Assembly (NCBI RefSeq): GCF_022012335.1
Contig: NZ_JAKLTO010000002.1
Span: 186,001-250,000 of the forward strand
Length of the DNA stretch: 64,000 nucleotides
Source: Flavobacterium sp. SM15
Lineage (GTDB): Bacteria > Bacteroidota > Bacteroidia > Flavobacteriales > Flavobacteriaceae
Direction: 5' to 3'
The position numbers and the translations under genes are program-made. Shown here piece after piece: positions 12,023-20,475 of this stretch; within the stretch, counting starts at the first letter, position 1; each line of letters opens with the position of its first letter. Below the pieces are notes generated by a model, which saw only the letters and a list, made by a program, of their open reading frames with translations, was not told the DNA's origin and searched no databases.

Positions 12023-13675
12023 ATGAAGAAAAAACTGTACTACCCTATCTTATCTGCTTCATTACTTTTCCTATCTACTGTAAATGCACAAGTTGGTATT
12101 GGAACCACGACTCCAAGAGGAGCACTAGACATTAATTCCTCCACATCAGGTTTTGTGCCTCCACAAGTTTCCTTAACTAGTTTAATTGTAGCAGCGCCTG
12201 TAGTTAACCCACAAGGAGGAGCTTTAGCAAGAGGTACAATTGTCTGGAATACAAATACAGCTGGAGTACTACCCAACAATGTTTCGCCCGGATTGTATTA
12301 TTGGAATGGAACACGTTGGATTTCTGTAGCGGGTTCTCCCGGAGGACTTGATTGGTCCATCATTGGTAATGGTGGGATAGACGGAGGAGTTACAGGAGCA
12401 ACAGGAGTAACTGCCACTCAAGGAGCTAATTTCATCGGAACCTACGACAATACAAACGTTGATATTCGAACAAACGGAAGGCACGCCGCTCGAGTAAGTG
12501 CACTTGGAGAATTTTTTATTGGTGCTTTAGAAACCGTATTGCCGGGAGATTTAATGAATGGAGTTAGCGAAGGCAACGCATCCTTCCCATGGGCCATTAA
12601 TGGTTATACCGACCAAAATGGAGCAGGTGTTTACGGATCAGTAACTGGAGGTACAACAAATTTTGCAGGAGTACAAGGAGAATACAAAGGAAGTGGAACA
12701 AGAGGTGCAGGAGTAAGAGGAATCGTAGAATCTACAGCTGCAGGAAGCGGTTTAACTTCTTTTAATGCTGGTGTAGCTGGTGATTTATCAAATAACAACG
12801 ATTGGGCTTTTGGAGTTGCCGGAAGAACAGTTAACAGTACTGGAAAACAAGTTGGAGGAGTTCTAGGAACCAATACCGACAATGGAACTTACGCAATGTT
12901 GGGTTATGAAAGAAGTAATGGAGCTGACTGTGCCGTTCTAGGAAGCGTGAACTATGTAAGAAGCACGGCAAGAAATCAGGCTGATGGAACAACTCGAAGT
13001 GATGCATCTATCGGATTGGGAATTCAGGGAGGTTTTTTGGGTGGCCATGTTAAAGGTGATCAATACGGTTTAATCACTAAAGGAAATCGTTTCGGTCTTT
13101 ACACAGACGGAGCAACAATTACCAACAAAACTTATGCGGTTGTAAACGAAAACGAAGGAGCAAAAATCGTTACTTATGCAACTACCTCAACAACTATGGA
13201 GGTTTCAGCCAAAGGAGTTGGAAAATTAGTTAACGGAAAAGCTCAAATCACTTTCGACAAAAACTACTCCGATCTAATTGCAAAAAACAAACCAACAGTG
13301 GTAACAGTAACTCCAATGGGGGAGACTAACGGGGTTTATGTAACTTCTGTCAATACTGACGGATTTACCATCAAAGAAAACAACAAAGGAACATCAACTG
13401 CCGATTTTTATTGGATTGCTATCAGCGAGAAAAAAGATGCGGAAGCAATGGCTGTTCCTCAAGAAGTCCTTGCAAACGATTTCAACAAAAATCTAGACAG
13501 CTTCTTAACCATCGACGAACAAGCAAAAGAAACTTCAAAAGCAATGTGGTGGAATGGTTCGTCGTTAGAATTCGGAAAACAAGCTCCGTCAAAACCAGCG
13601 CAAGAAAAAACAGCTATTGAGTTGGATAACCGAAAAGGAGAACGAAAATCTGAAAAAAGATATTTAAGAAAATAA
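12023..13675 (+). CDS. Secreted protein with VGIGTTTP opening module (copy 1)
   Basis: A 550-residue protein with a signal peptide ending at STVNAQ. The mature N-terminus (VGIGTTTPRGALDINSS) begins a module of about 110 residues ending GLYYWNGTRWISVAG. It is nearly identical in the next gene and is found at the start of many flavobacterial secreted proteins that resemble tail-fibre or collagen-like proteins. The middle is Gly/Asn-rich and repetitive (VAGR, GVLGT, AMLGYE), suggesting a beta-helical fibre. The charged C-terminus (KGERKSEKRYLRK) is not a type IX sorting domain, so the export route beyond Sec is unclear. It has its own promoter and terminator. Exact function unknown; a surface fibre is my inference. 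Confidence 0.8.
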   Translation: MKKKLYYPILSASLLFLSTVNAQVGIGTTTPRGALDINSSTSGFVPPQVSLTSLIVAAPVVNPQGGALARGTIVWNTNTAGVLPNNVSPGLYYWNGTRWISVAGSPGGLDWSIIGNGGIDGGVTGATGVTATQGANFIGTYDNTNVDIRTNGRHAARVSALGEFFIGALETVLPGDLMNGVSEGNASFPWAINGYTDQNGAGVYGSVTGGTTNFAGVQGEYKGSGTRGAGVRGIVESTAAGSGLTSFNAGVAGDLSNNNDWAFGVAGRTVNSTGKQVGGVLGTNTDNGTYAMLGYERSNGADCAVLGSVNYVRSTARNQADGTTRSDASIGLGIQGGFLGGHVKGDQYGLITKGNRFGLYTDGATITNKTYAVVNENEGAKIVTYATTSTTMEVSAKGVGKLVNGKAQITFDKNYSDLIAKNKPTVVTVTPMGETNGVYVTSVNTDGFTIKENNKGTSTADFYWIAISEKKDAEAMAVPQEVLANDFNKNLDSFLTIDEQAKETSKAMWWNGSSLEFGKQAPSKPAQEKTAIELDNRKGERKSEKRYLRK

Positions 13676-13694
13676 TCCATATTCCCTATTTTTA

Positions 13695-13732
13695 AGAGAC
13701 TGATCCCAAAAAATTCAGTCTCTTTTTTTTTA
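13695..13732 (+). terminator. Intrinsic terminator
   Basis: AGAGACTGA pairs with TTCAGTCTCT around an A-rich loop, followed by ten T residues. Confidence 0.85.
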
Positions 13733-13819
13733 CAAGCATACTACAATGCTTTTTACCGATTATTTTACCTATTTCACCCAATTTTCAAATCGAGAATTTA
13801 AAATAAAAAGATAATGCGG

Positions 13820-13827
13820 TAACTTTG
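13820..13827 (+). promoter_or_regulatory. Possible -7 promoter box
   Basis: TAACTTTG matches the Bacteroidota -7 consensus, 67 bases before the start of the second VGIGTTTP protein. No TTG box is present at the expected distance, so this is a weak call. Confidence 0.35.
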
Positions 13828-13893
13828 AGTTTCCAAAACTTCCCAATAGGCCGTTTGTTTCATAAATCGATTTAAGAACTAAAAAACTTAATT

Positions 13894-15342
13894 ATGAAAC
13901 GAGTTAGACTTATACTTTTATCGTCCCTCCTTTCTTATGTACCGCTTTTTGCACAAGTTGGGATTGGAACAACTACGCCTCGAGGCGCCTTAGAAATCAA
14001 CTCAACCACTAACGGATTTATTCCTTCTCAAGTTGCTTTAACCTCCATTATTGTTTCCGCACCGGTTGTAAATCCGCAAGGTGGAGCACCAATTGCTGGG
14101 ACCATAGTTTGGAACACCGCTACAACGGGGGTTTCACCAAACAATGTCGTCCCAGGGCTCTATTACTGGAACGGCTCTAGATGGATTTCGTTTGCCGGTT
14201 CACCCGGAGGGTTAGACTGGACCTTAAAAGGCAACAGTGGAACCAACGCAGGAACCGATTATTTAGGAACAAACGACGTTCAGGATTTGGTGCTAAAAGC
14301 CAACAACATTGAACGAATCCGTATGGGTACCAGCGAAACCGTGGTAAACGATAATGCCCAGAACTACAACTTCAGGGTAGAATCCACCTCAGAAAATCAG
14401 ATGTTTTTTGTGGATGCCGCCAACAGCCATGTACACGTAAGAGCGGCTTCCCCCTTCCCAACTATTGATATGTTCACAGCGGTAGGACAAACCGATGACT
14501 ATGCTATTAACGGATATGCAACCGGACAAAGTTGCGCTGCGGTTTACGGAAGACATTCTACTGCGGCAACAGGTACCAATATGAATTCTGCCGGTGCTTT
14601 TGATGGAGCAGGAAGCGGTTTTAGCACACAACCCGGCTGGAATGTAGGTGTTGTCGCTACAGGAACACAGGCAGGGCTTTTCGGAACTGCCACTAACCCA
14701 TCCAACAATAACAATCAACGCCAAGGAGGCTACTTTTCCATAACAAATACCGGAGGAACAACTCAATCAATAGCAAGTATAGCAGGAAGAGACAATGGTG
14801 GTGGAGGTAATTATTATGGGGGCTTCTTCGATGGAAACCAATCAACCAACGACTATGCCTGGGTTGGTGTGAGAAATGGAGGTACAGATTACAAAATTTT
14901 AGGTGCAGGAAGCGTTTCCACTTTAGTAAAAGACTACGATAACCAACAGAGAATTCTTTTCTGTCCAGAATCACCCGAGGTAACCTTTACCGATTCCGGA
15001 ACTGGAAAATTAGTCAATGGACAAGCTCGAATCGAGTTGGATCCCATCCTGACTAAAAATATCTTTGTAGATGACAAGCATCCTTTGAAAGTATTCATCC
15101 AACTCGAAGGAGACTGCAACGGAGTTTTTGTAACTAATAAATCAGCCAGCGGGTTTTTGGTGAAAGAGCTTCAAAACGGAAGATCCAACGTAAATTTTTC
15201 ATGGCAGCTAATCGCTTCCAGAGATGATGCAAAAGATGCATCCGGAAACATTACCTCAAAACACATTGATGTTCGTTTCCCGATAGGCCCAGAAAAACCA
15301 AGATTCAACGAAAGTTCAACCAGTAAAGCATTGAAAAAATAA
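13894..15342 (+). CDS. Secreted protein with VGIGTTTP opening module (copy 2)
   Basis: A 482-residue paralogue of the preceding gene. The signal peptide ends at VPLFAQ and the mature protein starts VGIGTTTPRGALEINST. The first roughly 110 residues match copy 1 closely, through PGLYYWNGSRWISFAG and SPGGLDW. The Gly/Asn-rich middle diverges in sequence but keeps the same repetitive style. Both copies keep a similar late segment (GTGKLVNGQARIELDP here, VGKLVNGKAQITFDK in copy 1), so the C-terminal domain is also related. No type IX sorting domain is visible. The stop codon lies one base from the stop of the convergent gene at 15344. Probably a cell-surface or fibre-like protein; function unproven. 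Confidence 0.8.
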   Translation: MKRVRLILLSSLLSYVPLFAQVGIGTTTPRGALEINSTTNGFIPSQVALTSIIVSAPVVNPQGGAPIAGTIVWNTATTGVSPNNVVPGLYYWNGSRWISFAGSPGGLDWTLKGNSGTNAGTDYLGTNDVQDLVLKANNIERIRMGTSETVVNDNAQNYNFRVESTSENQMFFVDAANSHVHVRAASPFPTIDMFTAVGQTDDYAINGYATGQSCAAVYGRHSTAATGTNMNSAGAFDGAGSGFSTQPGWNVGVVATGTQAGLFGTATNPSNNNNQRQGGYFSITNTGGTTQSIASIAGRDNGGGGNYYGGFFDGNQSTNDYAWVGVRNGGTDYKILGAGSVSTLVKDYDNQQRILFCPESPEVTFTDSGTGKLVNGQARIELDPILTKNIFVDDKHPLKVFIQLEGDCNGVFVTNKSASGFLVKELQNGRSNVNFSWQLIASRDDAKDASGNITSKHIDVRFPIGPEKPRFNESSTSKALKK

Positions 15343-15343
15343 T

Positions 15344-15670
15344 TTAAAGATACTTTACAAATTTCCAAAAAGGCCTTTGCTTTAAATAGTGAAGGTCTTT
15401 TTCATTGGCATAGGCTTCACGTTCAAAACTTATGTTTCTATAAGCAGTATGTCTGTTTTTACAATGCGCCCATCGTATTAAAAATTCAACAAAATACCAT
15501 ACAAAAAAGGGGACAACCAGCAGCTCCAACTGCTGACGTATATGAATCATTTCGTGGTTAATAATCACCGTATCTTCCCTATCCTTTTTGTGCGTTAACA
15601 CAATAAACGGAAAAAGTGTAATCCCTCGAAATCCCTTTGGTGTTAAATATTTAATTACAACTACTATCAT
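15344..15670 (-). CDS. Small membrane-associated protein with HExxH motif
   Basis: A 108-residue protein. Residues 39-43 are HEMIH, a zincin-type HExxH metal-binding motif, followed by RQQLE. A hydrophobic stretch follows (LVVPFFVWYFVEFLIRW), then a conserved-looking ISFEREAYANEKD, where a Glu could be the third zinc ligand. This layout is familiar from short flavobacterial proteins related to M56/M48-type peptidases, but it is short for an enzyme and activity is uncertain. It is convergent with the secreted protein at 13894. A hairpin at about 15366-15402 that may terminate that gene lies inside this coding sequence. It is divergent from the small gene at 15699 by 28 bases. Confidence 0.65.
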   Translation of the reverse strand: MIVVVIKYLTPKGFRGITLFPFIVLTHKKDREDTVIINHEMIHIRQQLELLVVPFFVWYFVEFLIRWAHCKNRHTAYRNISFEREAYANEKDLHYLKQRPFWKFVKYL

Positions 15671-15698
15671 TCGAGGTAAAGTTCCTAAATTTGCTGTT

Positions 15699-15878
15699 AT
15701 GAATGAACAAATTAACCCTAATAATTTAAAAGAAGGGGAAGATTTTTATTATACGCCGGAAGGATACAAATGTTTTACGGAAAAATACCATTTAAAAAGA
15801 GGGTATTGCTGTAAAAGCGGTTGCCGCCACTGCCCTTACGGCTTTGATAAGAAAACAGGACAAATCAATAAAAAATAA
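15699..15878 (+). CDS. DUF5522-like small cysteine-rich protein
   Basis: A 59-residue protein. I start it at the ATG at 15699 (MNEQINPNNLKEGEDFYY) because the longer upstream frame overlaps the divergent gene and lacks family character. The core YYTPEGYKCFTEKYHLKRG followed by CCKSGCRHCPYGF has four clustered Cys residues and a His, consistent with a small metal-binding knuckle. This matches my recollection of DUF5522, a family common in Bacteroidota with no known function. A TAAATTTGC box at 15686-15694 is very close to the start, so a leaderless or very short leader is possible. Confidence 0.75.
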   Translation: MNEQINPNNLKEGEDFYYTPEGYKCFTEKYHLKRGYCCKSGCRHCPYGFDKKTGQINKK

Positions 15879-15882
15879 TAGT

Positions 15883-15952
15883 TGGGCGTTCCCCTACGGG
15901 TCGGGCTATCCGCAAGTACATGGTACTTTGCTGCTATCCCTAACGCAGATCA
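15883..15952. repeat. Flavobacterial intergenic palindromic repeat, type 1
   Basis: The segment reads GGGCGTTCCCCTACGGGTCG, then GGGCTATCCGC, an inner hairpin GTACATGGTAC, then GCTGCTATCCCTAACGC. I recognise this frame (GGGCGT ... GGGTCGGGCTATCCGC ... ATCCCTAACGC) as a dispersed non-coding repeat often found after genes in Flavobacterium genomes. A separate perfect palindrome, AAATGGACCTCCATTT, lies at 15979-15994. Confidence 0.5.
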
Positions 15953-16107
15953 GCTACAAAAACAACACAACATTTAAAAAAATGGACCTCCATTTACAGT
16001 ATTACCGAATTAAAATATACAAATCCTACCACAGGTCGGATATTCGTTATCCCTAGCTGTTCGTCTTTTTACCGATGAACAAAAACGAATAACCAAATAC
16101 ACAAAAA

Positions 16108-18093
16108 ATGACATTTAAAGAACAAATACTGGAAGGAATTCCATCCATTTTACCCCAAGCAAAACCTTACGAAGCAAGTATCAACCACGCACCTAAACGT
16201 AAAGAAATATTAACCGAGGAAGAGAAGAAACTGGCTATTGCAAACGCCTTACGTTATTTCCAGCCAAAGCAACATACCGAATTAATTCCAGAATTTAAAG
16301 AAGAATTGGAAAAGTACGGCCGTATTTACATGTACCGTTTGCGTCCGGATTACCAAATGAAAGCGCGTCCAATTTCAGAATATCCTGGAAAATCGGAACA
16401 GGCAAAAGCCATTATGCTAATGATCCAGAACAACTTGGATTATGCTGTGGCGCAACATCCGCACGAATTGATTACTTACGGTGGAAACGGCGGAGTTTTT
16501 AGTAACTGGGCACAATACCGCCTAACCATGAAATACCTTGCCGAAATGACCGAAGAGCAAACCTTGGTAATGTATTCAGGACATCCGATGGGACTTTTCC
16601 CTTCCCATAAAGACGCACCAAGAGTAGTAGTTACCAACGGAATGATGATTCCTAACTATTCTAAACCAGATGATTGGGAAAAATTCAATGCATTAGGAGT
16701 AACGCAGTACGGGCAAATGACCGCAGGAAGTTATATGTACATTGGTCCACAAGGAATTGTACACGGAACCACCATTACGGTTTTAAATGGTTTTAGAAAA
16801 ATCAAGAAAAACCCAGGCGGTAATTTATTTGTTACTTCCGGTCTTGGTGGAATGAGTGGTGCTCAGCCAAAAGCGGGAACTATTGCAGGTTGTATTACCG
16901 TTTGTGCCGAAGTAAATCCTAAAATTACCAAAATCCGCCACGAACAAGGTTGGATTCACGAAATAATTGAAGACTTAGACCAATTGGTTGCCCGCGTGCG
17001 TAAAGCTCAACAAGCTAAAGAAATTGTATCAATTGCCTATTTAGGAAACATTGTGGATGTTTGGGAAAAATTCGATCAGGAAAACCTTCACATCGATTTA
17101 GGTTCAGACCAAACCTCACTTCACAATCCTTGGGCTGGAGGATATTATCCGGTAGATATTGCTTTTGAAGATGCCAACGAAATGATGGCCAACAACCCGG
17201 AGCAATTCAAAGTTGAAGTACAAAAAACGTTACGTCGTCATGCTGCTGCCATCAACAAACACACGGCAAAAGGCACTTACTTCTTCGACTACGGAAACGC
17301 TTTCTTACTGGAAGCTTCTAGAGCCGGAGCCGATGTTATGGCAGAAAATCCAACCTTAGGAAGAGAATTCAAATACCCGTCTTATGTTCAGGACATCATG
17401 GGACCAATGTGTTTCGATTATGGTTTCGGTCCGTTCCGTTGGGTATGTTGTTCCGGAAAACCAGAAGATTTGGCAAAAACCGACAAAATTGCCTGCGATG
17501 TTTTAGAAGAAATGATGAAAAATTCTCCATCTGAAATTCAGCAGCAAATGGCCGACAACATTCAATGGATTAAAGGAGCTCAGGAAAATAAATTAGTAGT
17601 AGGTTCTCAAGCCCGTATTTTATACGCCGATGCAGAAGGAAGAACCAAAATCGCAGAAGCTTTCAACCAAGCCATCGCCAAAGGTGAAATCGGATATGTG
17701 GTTTTAGGTCGTGATCACCATGACGTTTCCGGTACCGATTCTCCATATAGAGAAACCTCTAACATATATGACGGTTCTCGTTTTACAGCTGATATGGCCA
17801 TTCACAACGTTATCGGGGACAGTTTCCGTGGCGCTACTTGGGTATCCATCCACAACGGTGGCGGTGTTGGTTGGGGTGAAGTTATCAACGGTGGCTTTGG
17901 TATGGTTCTTGATGGTAGTAAAGAAGCTTCAAGACGCTTAGAATCAATGCTTTTCTGGGACGTAAACAACGGAATTTCCCGCAGAAGCTGGGCCAGAAAC
18001 GAAGGCGCTATGTTTGCCATAAAACGCGCTATGGAAACGCAACCATTATTAAAAGTGACCATCCCTAATTTAGTGGATGAATCGTTATTATAG
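16108..18093 (+). CDS. hutU: Urocanate hydratase
   Basis: This cytosolic enzyme converts urocanate to imidazolonepropionate, the second step of histidine breakdown, using tightly bound NAD+. The 661-residue protein belongs to the long form of the family (about 660-680 aa, against about 555 aa in Bacillus). Family signatures are clear: YGQMTAGSYMYIGPQGIVHG at about residues 206-225, the nucleotide-binding GLGGMSGAQP near 250, and the NPWAGGYYPVD segment near 335. The ATG at 16108 gives the expected N-terminus. No other hut genes adjoin it here, so histidine degradation genes are scattered or lie elsewhere. The 230 bases upstream carry a repeat and a small palindrome. Confidence 0.96.
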   Translation: MTFKEQILEGIPSILPQAKPYEASINHAPKRKEILTEEEKKLAIANALRYFQPKQHTELIPEFKEELEKYGRIYMYRLRPDYQMKARPISEYPGKSEQAKAIMLMIQNNLDYAVAQHPHELITYGGNGGVFSNWAQYRLTMKYLAEMTEEQTLVMYSGHPMGLFPSHKDAPRVVVTNGMMIPNYSKPDDWEKFNALGVTQYGQMTAGSYMYIGPQGIVHGTTITVLNGFRKIKKNPGGNLFVTSGLGGMSGAQPKAGTIAGCITVCAEVNPKITKIRHEQGWIHEIIEDLDQLVARVRKAQQAKEIVSIAYLGNIVDVWEKFDQENLHIDLGSDQTSLHNPWAGGYYPVDIAFEDANEMMANNPEQFKVEVQKTLRRHAAAINKHTAKGTYFFDYGNAFLLEASRAGADVMAENPTLGREFKYPSYVQDIMGPMCFDYGFGPFRWVCCSGKPEDLAKTDKIACDVLEEMMKNSPSEIQQQMADNIQWIKGAQENKLVVGSQARILYADAEGRTKIAEAFNQAIAKGEIGYVVLGRDHHDVSGTDSPYRETSNIYDGSRFTADMAIHNVIGDSFRGATWVSIHNGGGVGWGEVINGGFGMVLDGSKEASRRLESMLFWDVNNGISRRSWARNEGAMFAIKRAMETQPLLKVTIPNLVDESLL

Positions 18094-18173
18094 TTTGAAG
18101 TTTAGGTTTTGTACTAATCGTTAAAAAAAAGAGCAACTTAAAACTTCAACGCATCAACTTAAAAAGAAGCACT

Positions 18174-18707
18174 ATGAAGACATTAAAACTGCTTTCGTTA
18201 ACCTTACTCTTCATTGCAGGAGCCTGCAGCACGGTAAGAGTAGATTCTGATTATGACAACAAAGTCGATTTCAGTCAGTACAAAACCTATGCTTATCAAA
18301 AAAGCGGCATCGATAAAGCCGAGATCTCCGATTTGGACAAAAAGCGTATTTTGCGCGCCATCGATGCAGAAATGAACAAAAAAGGATACACCAAAAGCGA
18401 CTCTCCCGATTTATTGGTAAACATCTTTACCAAAGAAAGGGAACAAGTAGATGTAAACCAATACAACGCCGGTTGGGGTTACGGCTGGGGTTGGGGTTGG
18501 AACCCTTACATTTGGGGAGGACGAACTTATGTTTCCACTTCAACTGAAGGCACTTTGTACATCGACTTAATCGATGCCAAGAAAAAAGAACTTATCTGGC
18601 AAGGAAAAGGAAGTGGGTACCTCACTCACGACCGCGAGAAAAAAGACGAACGAACCAACGAGTTTGTTTCGAAAATTCTGGCTCAATTCCCACCTGAAAA
18701 AAAATAA
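18174..18707 (+). CDS. DUF4136 lipoprotein
   Basis: A 177-residue lipoprotein. The signal ends in a lipobox at AGACS (Cys about residue 18), so the mature protein is expected to be lipid-anchored in the envelope. The mature sequence begins with the DUF4136 pattern VRVDSDYDNKVDFSQYKTYAY and continues through DAEMNKKGYTKSDSPDLLVNI. A Trp/Gly-rich loop (WGYGWGWGWNPYIWGG) is followed by TLYIDLIDAKKKELIWQGKG, also typical of the family. The function of DUF4136 proteins is not established. It lies 80 bases after hutU but has its own terminator and no evident functional link. Confidence 0.85.
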   Translation: MKTLKLLSLTLLFIAGACSTVRVDSDYDNKVDFSQYKTYAYQKSGIDKAEISDLDKKRILRAIDAEMNKKGYTKSDSPDLLVNIFTKEREQVDVNQYNAGWGYGWGWGWNPYIWGGRTYVSTSTEGTLYIDLIDAKKKELIWQGKGSGYLTHDREKKDERTNEFVSKILAQFPPEKK

Positions 18708-18714
18708 CTTTATG

Positions 18715-18747
18715 CAAAAGACTGTCTTAGGACGGTCTTTTTTTTAT
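18715..18747 (+). terminator. Intrinsic terminator
   Basis: AAAAGACTGTC and GACGGTCTTTTTTT form a hairpin with a TTAG loop, just after the DUF4136 gene. Confidence 0.85.
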
Positions 18748-18844
18748 ATTTCAATTTCACAGCAGGTTAAAAATTTCACAAACTAACATTTATCATGTTT
18801 TGAAATCAGAAACTCCGCTACCTTTACTTTAAATTAAGAATACA

Positions 18845-19231
18845 ATGAACGACATCCAAAATCTGGACGACATCAAGCAAATGGTAAATTCTTTTTACGA
18901 AAAAGTACAAAAGGACGATTTTATCGGCCCAATTTTCAATGAAAAAATTCAGGAGCGCTGGCCGGAACACCTTGAAAAAATGTACGGTTTCTGGCAAACG
19001 GTTTTGCTGGATGTTCGCGCCTATTCCGGAAGTCCATTTCCACCTCATGCCACACTTCCCATCCAGAAGGAACATTTTGAGCGCTGGATCGAAATTTTCA
19101 CCCAAAACATAGACCAGCAATTTTCCGGACCCATTGCAGAGGAAGCTAAATGGCGCGCCTCAAAAATGGCCGAAATGTTTAATTACAAAATCGAATATTT
19201 CCGAAACGCCAATCAAAAACCATTAACCTAG
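18845..19231 (+). CDS. Group III truncated haemoglobin
   Basis: A 128-residue globin. The MYGFWQTVLL segment and the later QKEHFERWIEIF segment, whose His is the expected proximal haem ligand, match the two-over-two group III truncated haemoglobins. The short PFPPHATLP linker between them is typical. Such proteins bind O2 or NO in the cytosol and are linked to micro-aerobic or nitrosative conditions. A TTTG at 18799-18802 and TACCTTTA at 18819-18826 suggest a promoter of its own. It is an independent gene between two lipoproteins. Confidence 0.88.
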   Translation: MNDIQNLDDIKQMVNSFYEKVQKDDFIGPIFNEKIQERWPEHLEKMYGFWQTVLLDVRAYSGSPFPPHATLPIQKEHFERWIEIFTQNIDQQFSGPIAEEAKWRASKMAEMFNYKIEYFRNANQKPLT

Positions 19232-19247
19232 ATTTTTTCGCTTATTA

Positions 19248-19278
19248 TTTTGATTATTTCGCAAAAAGTTTACATTTG
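19248..19278 (+). promoter_or_regulatory. Bacteroidota-type promoter
   Basis: TTTTG ending at 19252 and TACATTTG at 19271-19278 are separated by 18 bases, with the ATG 26 bases further on. Confidence 0.6.
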
Positions 19279-19303
19279 ATAAATAATCAATTTGCTGATA
19301 CTC

Positions 19304-20353
19304 ATGACAAAAAACTATGCTAAACTAATTGTAACAGGATTGTTTTCGGGATTGCTTTTCTCATGCAGCTCGACTAATTTAATGACTTTAAGTGTGACCG
19401 AACCGGCACCGATCTATCTGGAATCCAAAGGAAAAAATGTAGGGATTGTAAACCGAAGCCTGCCTTCCAAGCAAAACGAAGCCATCGATGTTATCGACAA
19501 GATCTTATCGGTTGAAGGGAAAGACCTCGACAAGGATGGGGCCAACGAAATTATGTTGGGCCTTCAGAACGAACTTACCAAAAACAACGGCTTTTCTTCT
19601 GTAAAAATTCTTGAAGAGAACAATTTAAAAAGCGTAGGATTGAGTGTTTTTCCTGCTGCTTTACCATGGGAAACCATTGAGAAAATTTCAAAACAAAACC
19701 ATATCGATTATTTGTTCGAACTTTCTTTTTACGATACTGATGCAACTGTTGCTTACAAAACCGCTACTGTCGAAAAAGCAAATTTATTAGGCATAAAAAT
19801 TCCGGTAATTGAACATCAGGCAACCATTTCAACTTTAGTAAAAAACGGGTGGCGTATTTATGATGTGAGAAACAAAAACATTATCGACGAAATCGCCTCT
19901 GACAATATGGTTACCTCAACCGGAAGAGGCATCAACCCTATGAAAGCAGTAGAAGCCATTATGGGACGCAAACAAAACGTACTGCAGTTAAGTAATCATT
20001 TGGGCAGTGATTATGCCTTAAAAACTTTACCTTATAAAATCAGGGTTTCCAGAGATTATTATGTAAAAGGAACTTCAAATTTTGAAATTGGAAGACGAAG
20101 AGCCCAAACCGGAAACTGGGACGGAGCAGCCGAACTTTGGGCAAAAGAAGTCAACAATTCCGACCCTAAAATTGCCGGAAGAGCCTGTTATAACATGGCG
20201 ATCATTAATGAAATCAATGGGAATTTAGATGTTGCCGTAGACTGGGCTTCAAAGTCCTATAGTGATTATGGCGATAAACTTGCATTAAAATACCTTAACC
20301 TATTGAAAAACAGAGTCTCCAAATTACAGCAATTAGAATCTCAAGTTCAATAA
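19304..20353 (+). CDS. DUF6340-like lipoprotein with C-terminal helical repeats
   Basis: A 349-residue lipoprotein. I start it at the ATG at 19304, because the longer version begins with a TTG inside the leader. The signal ends in a lipobox LLFSCSS. The N-terminal half (TEPAPIYLESKGKNVGIVNRS) resembles flavobacterial proteins annotated as DUF6340. The C-terminal hundred residues look like TPR-type helices: GNWDGAAELWAKEV, RACYNMAIINEINGNLDVAVDWA, and a final helix. It is probably an envelope scaffold; no enzyme motif is visible. A good promoter lies directly upstream. Confidence 0.72.
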   Translation: MTKNYAKLIVTGLFSGLLFSCSSTNLMTLSVTEPAPIYLESKGKNVGIVNRSLPSKQNEAIDVIDKILSVEGKDLDKDGANEIMLGLQNELTKNNGFSSVKILEENNLKSVGLSVFPAALPWETIEKISKQNHIDYLFELSFYDTDATVAYKTATVEKANLLGIKIPVIEHQATISTLVKNGWRIYDVRNKNIIDEIASDNMVTSTGRGINPMKAVEAIMGRKQNVLQLSNHLGSDYALKTLPYKIRVSRDYYVKGTSNFEIGRRRAQTGNWDGAAELWAKEVNNSDPKIAGRACYNMAIINEINGNLDVAVDWASKSYSDYGDKLALKYLNLLKNRVSKLQQLESQVQ

Positions 20354-20417
20354 CAGAAAAGAGGGTAAAAGATGAGAAAATTAGGGACAATCAGATACTT
20401 ATAGAATGCTAAAAGCG

Positions 20418-20448
20418 TTGTAATCTCTTTAAACATTTCATAACTTTA
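20418..20448 (+). promoter_or_regulatory. Bacteroidota-type promoter
   Basis: TTG at 20418-20420 and TAACTTTA at 20441-20448, separated by 20 bases, 27 bases before the hydroxylase start. Confidence 0.5.
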
Positions 20449-20475
20449 CCACCAAATACAACACACTGAATTATC

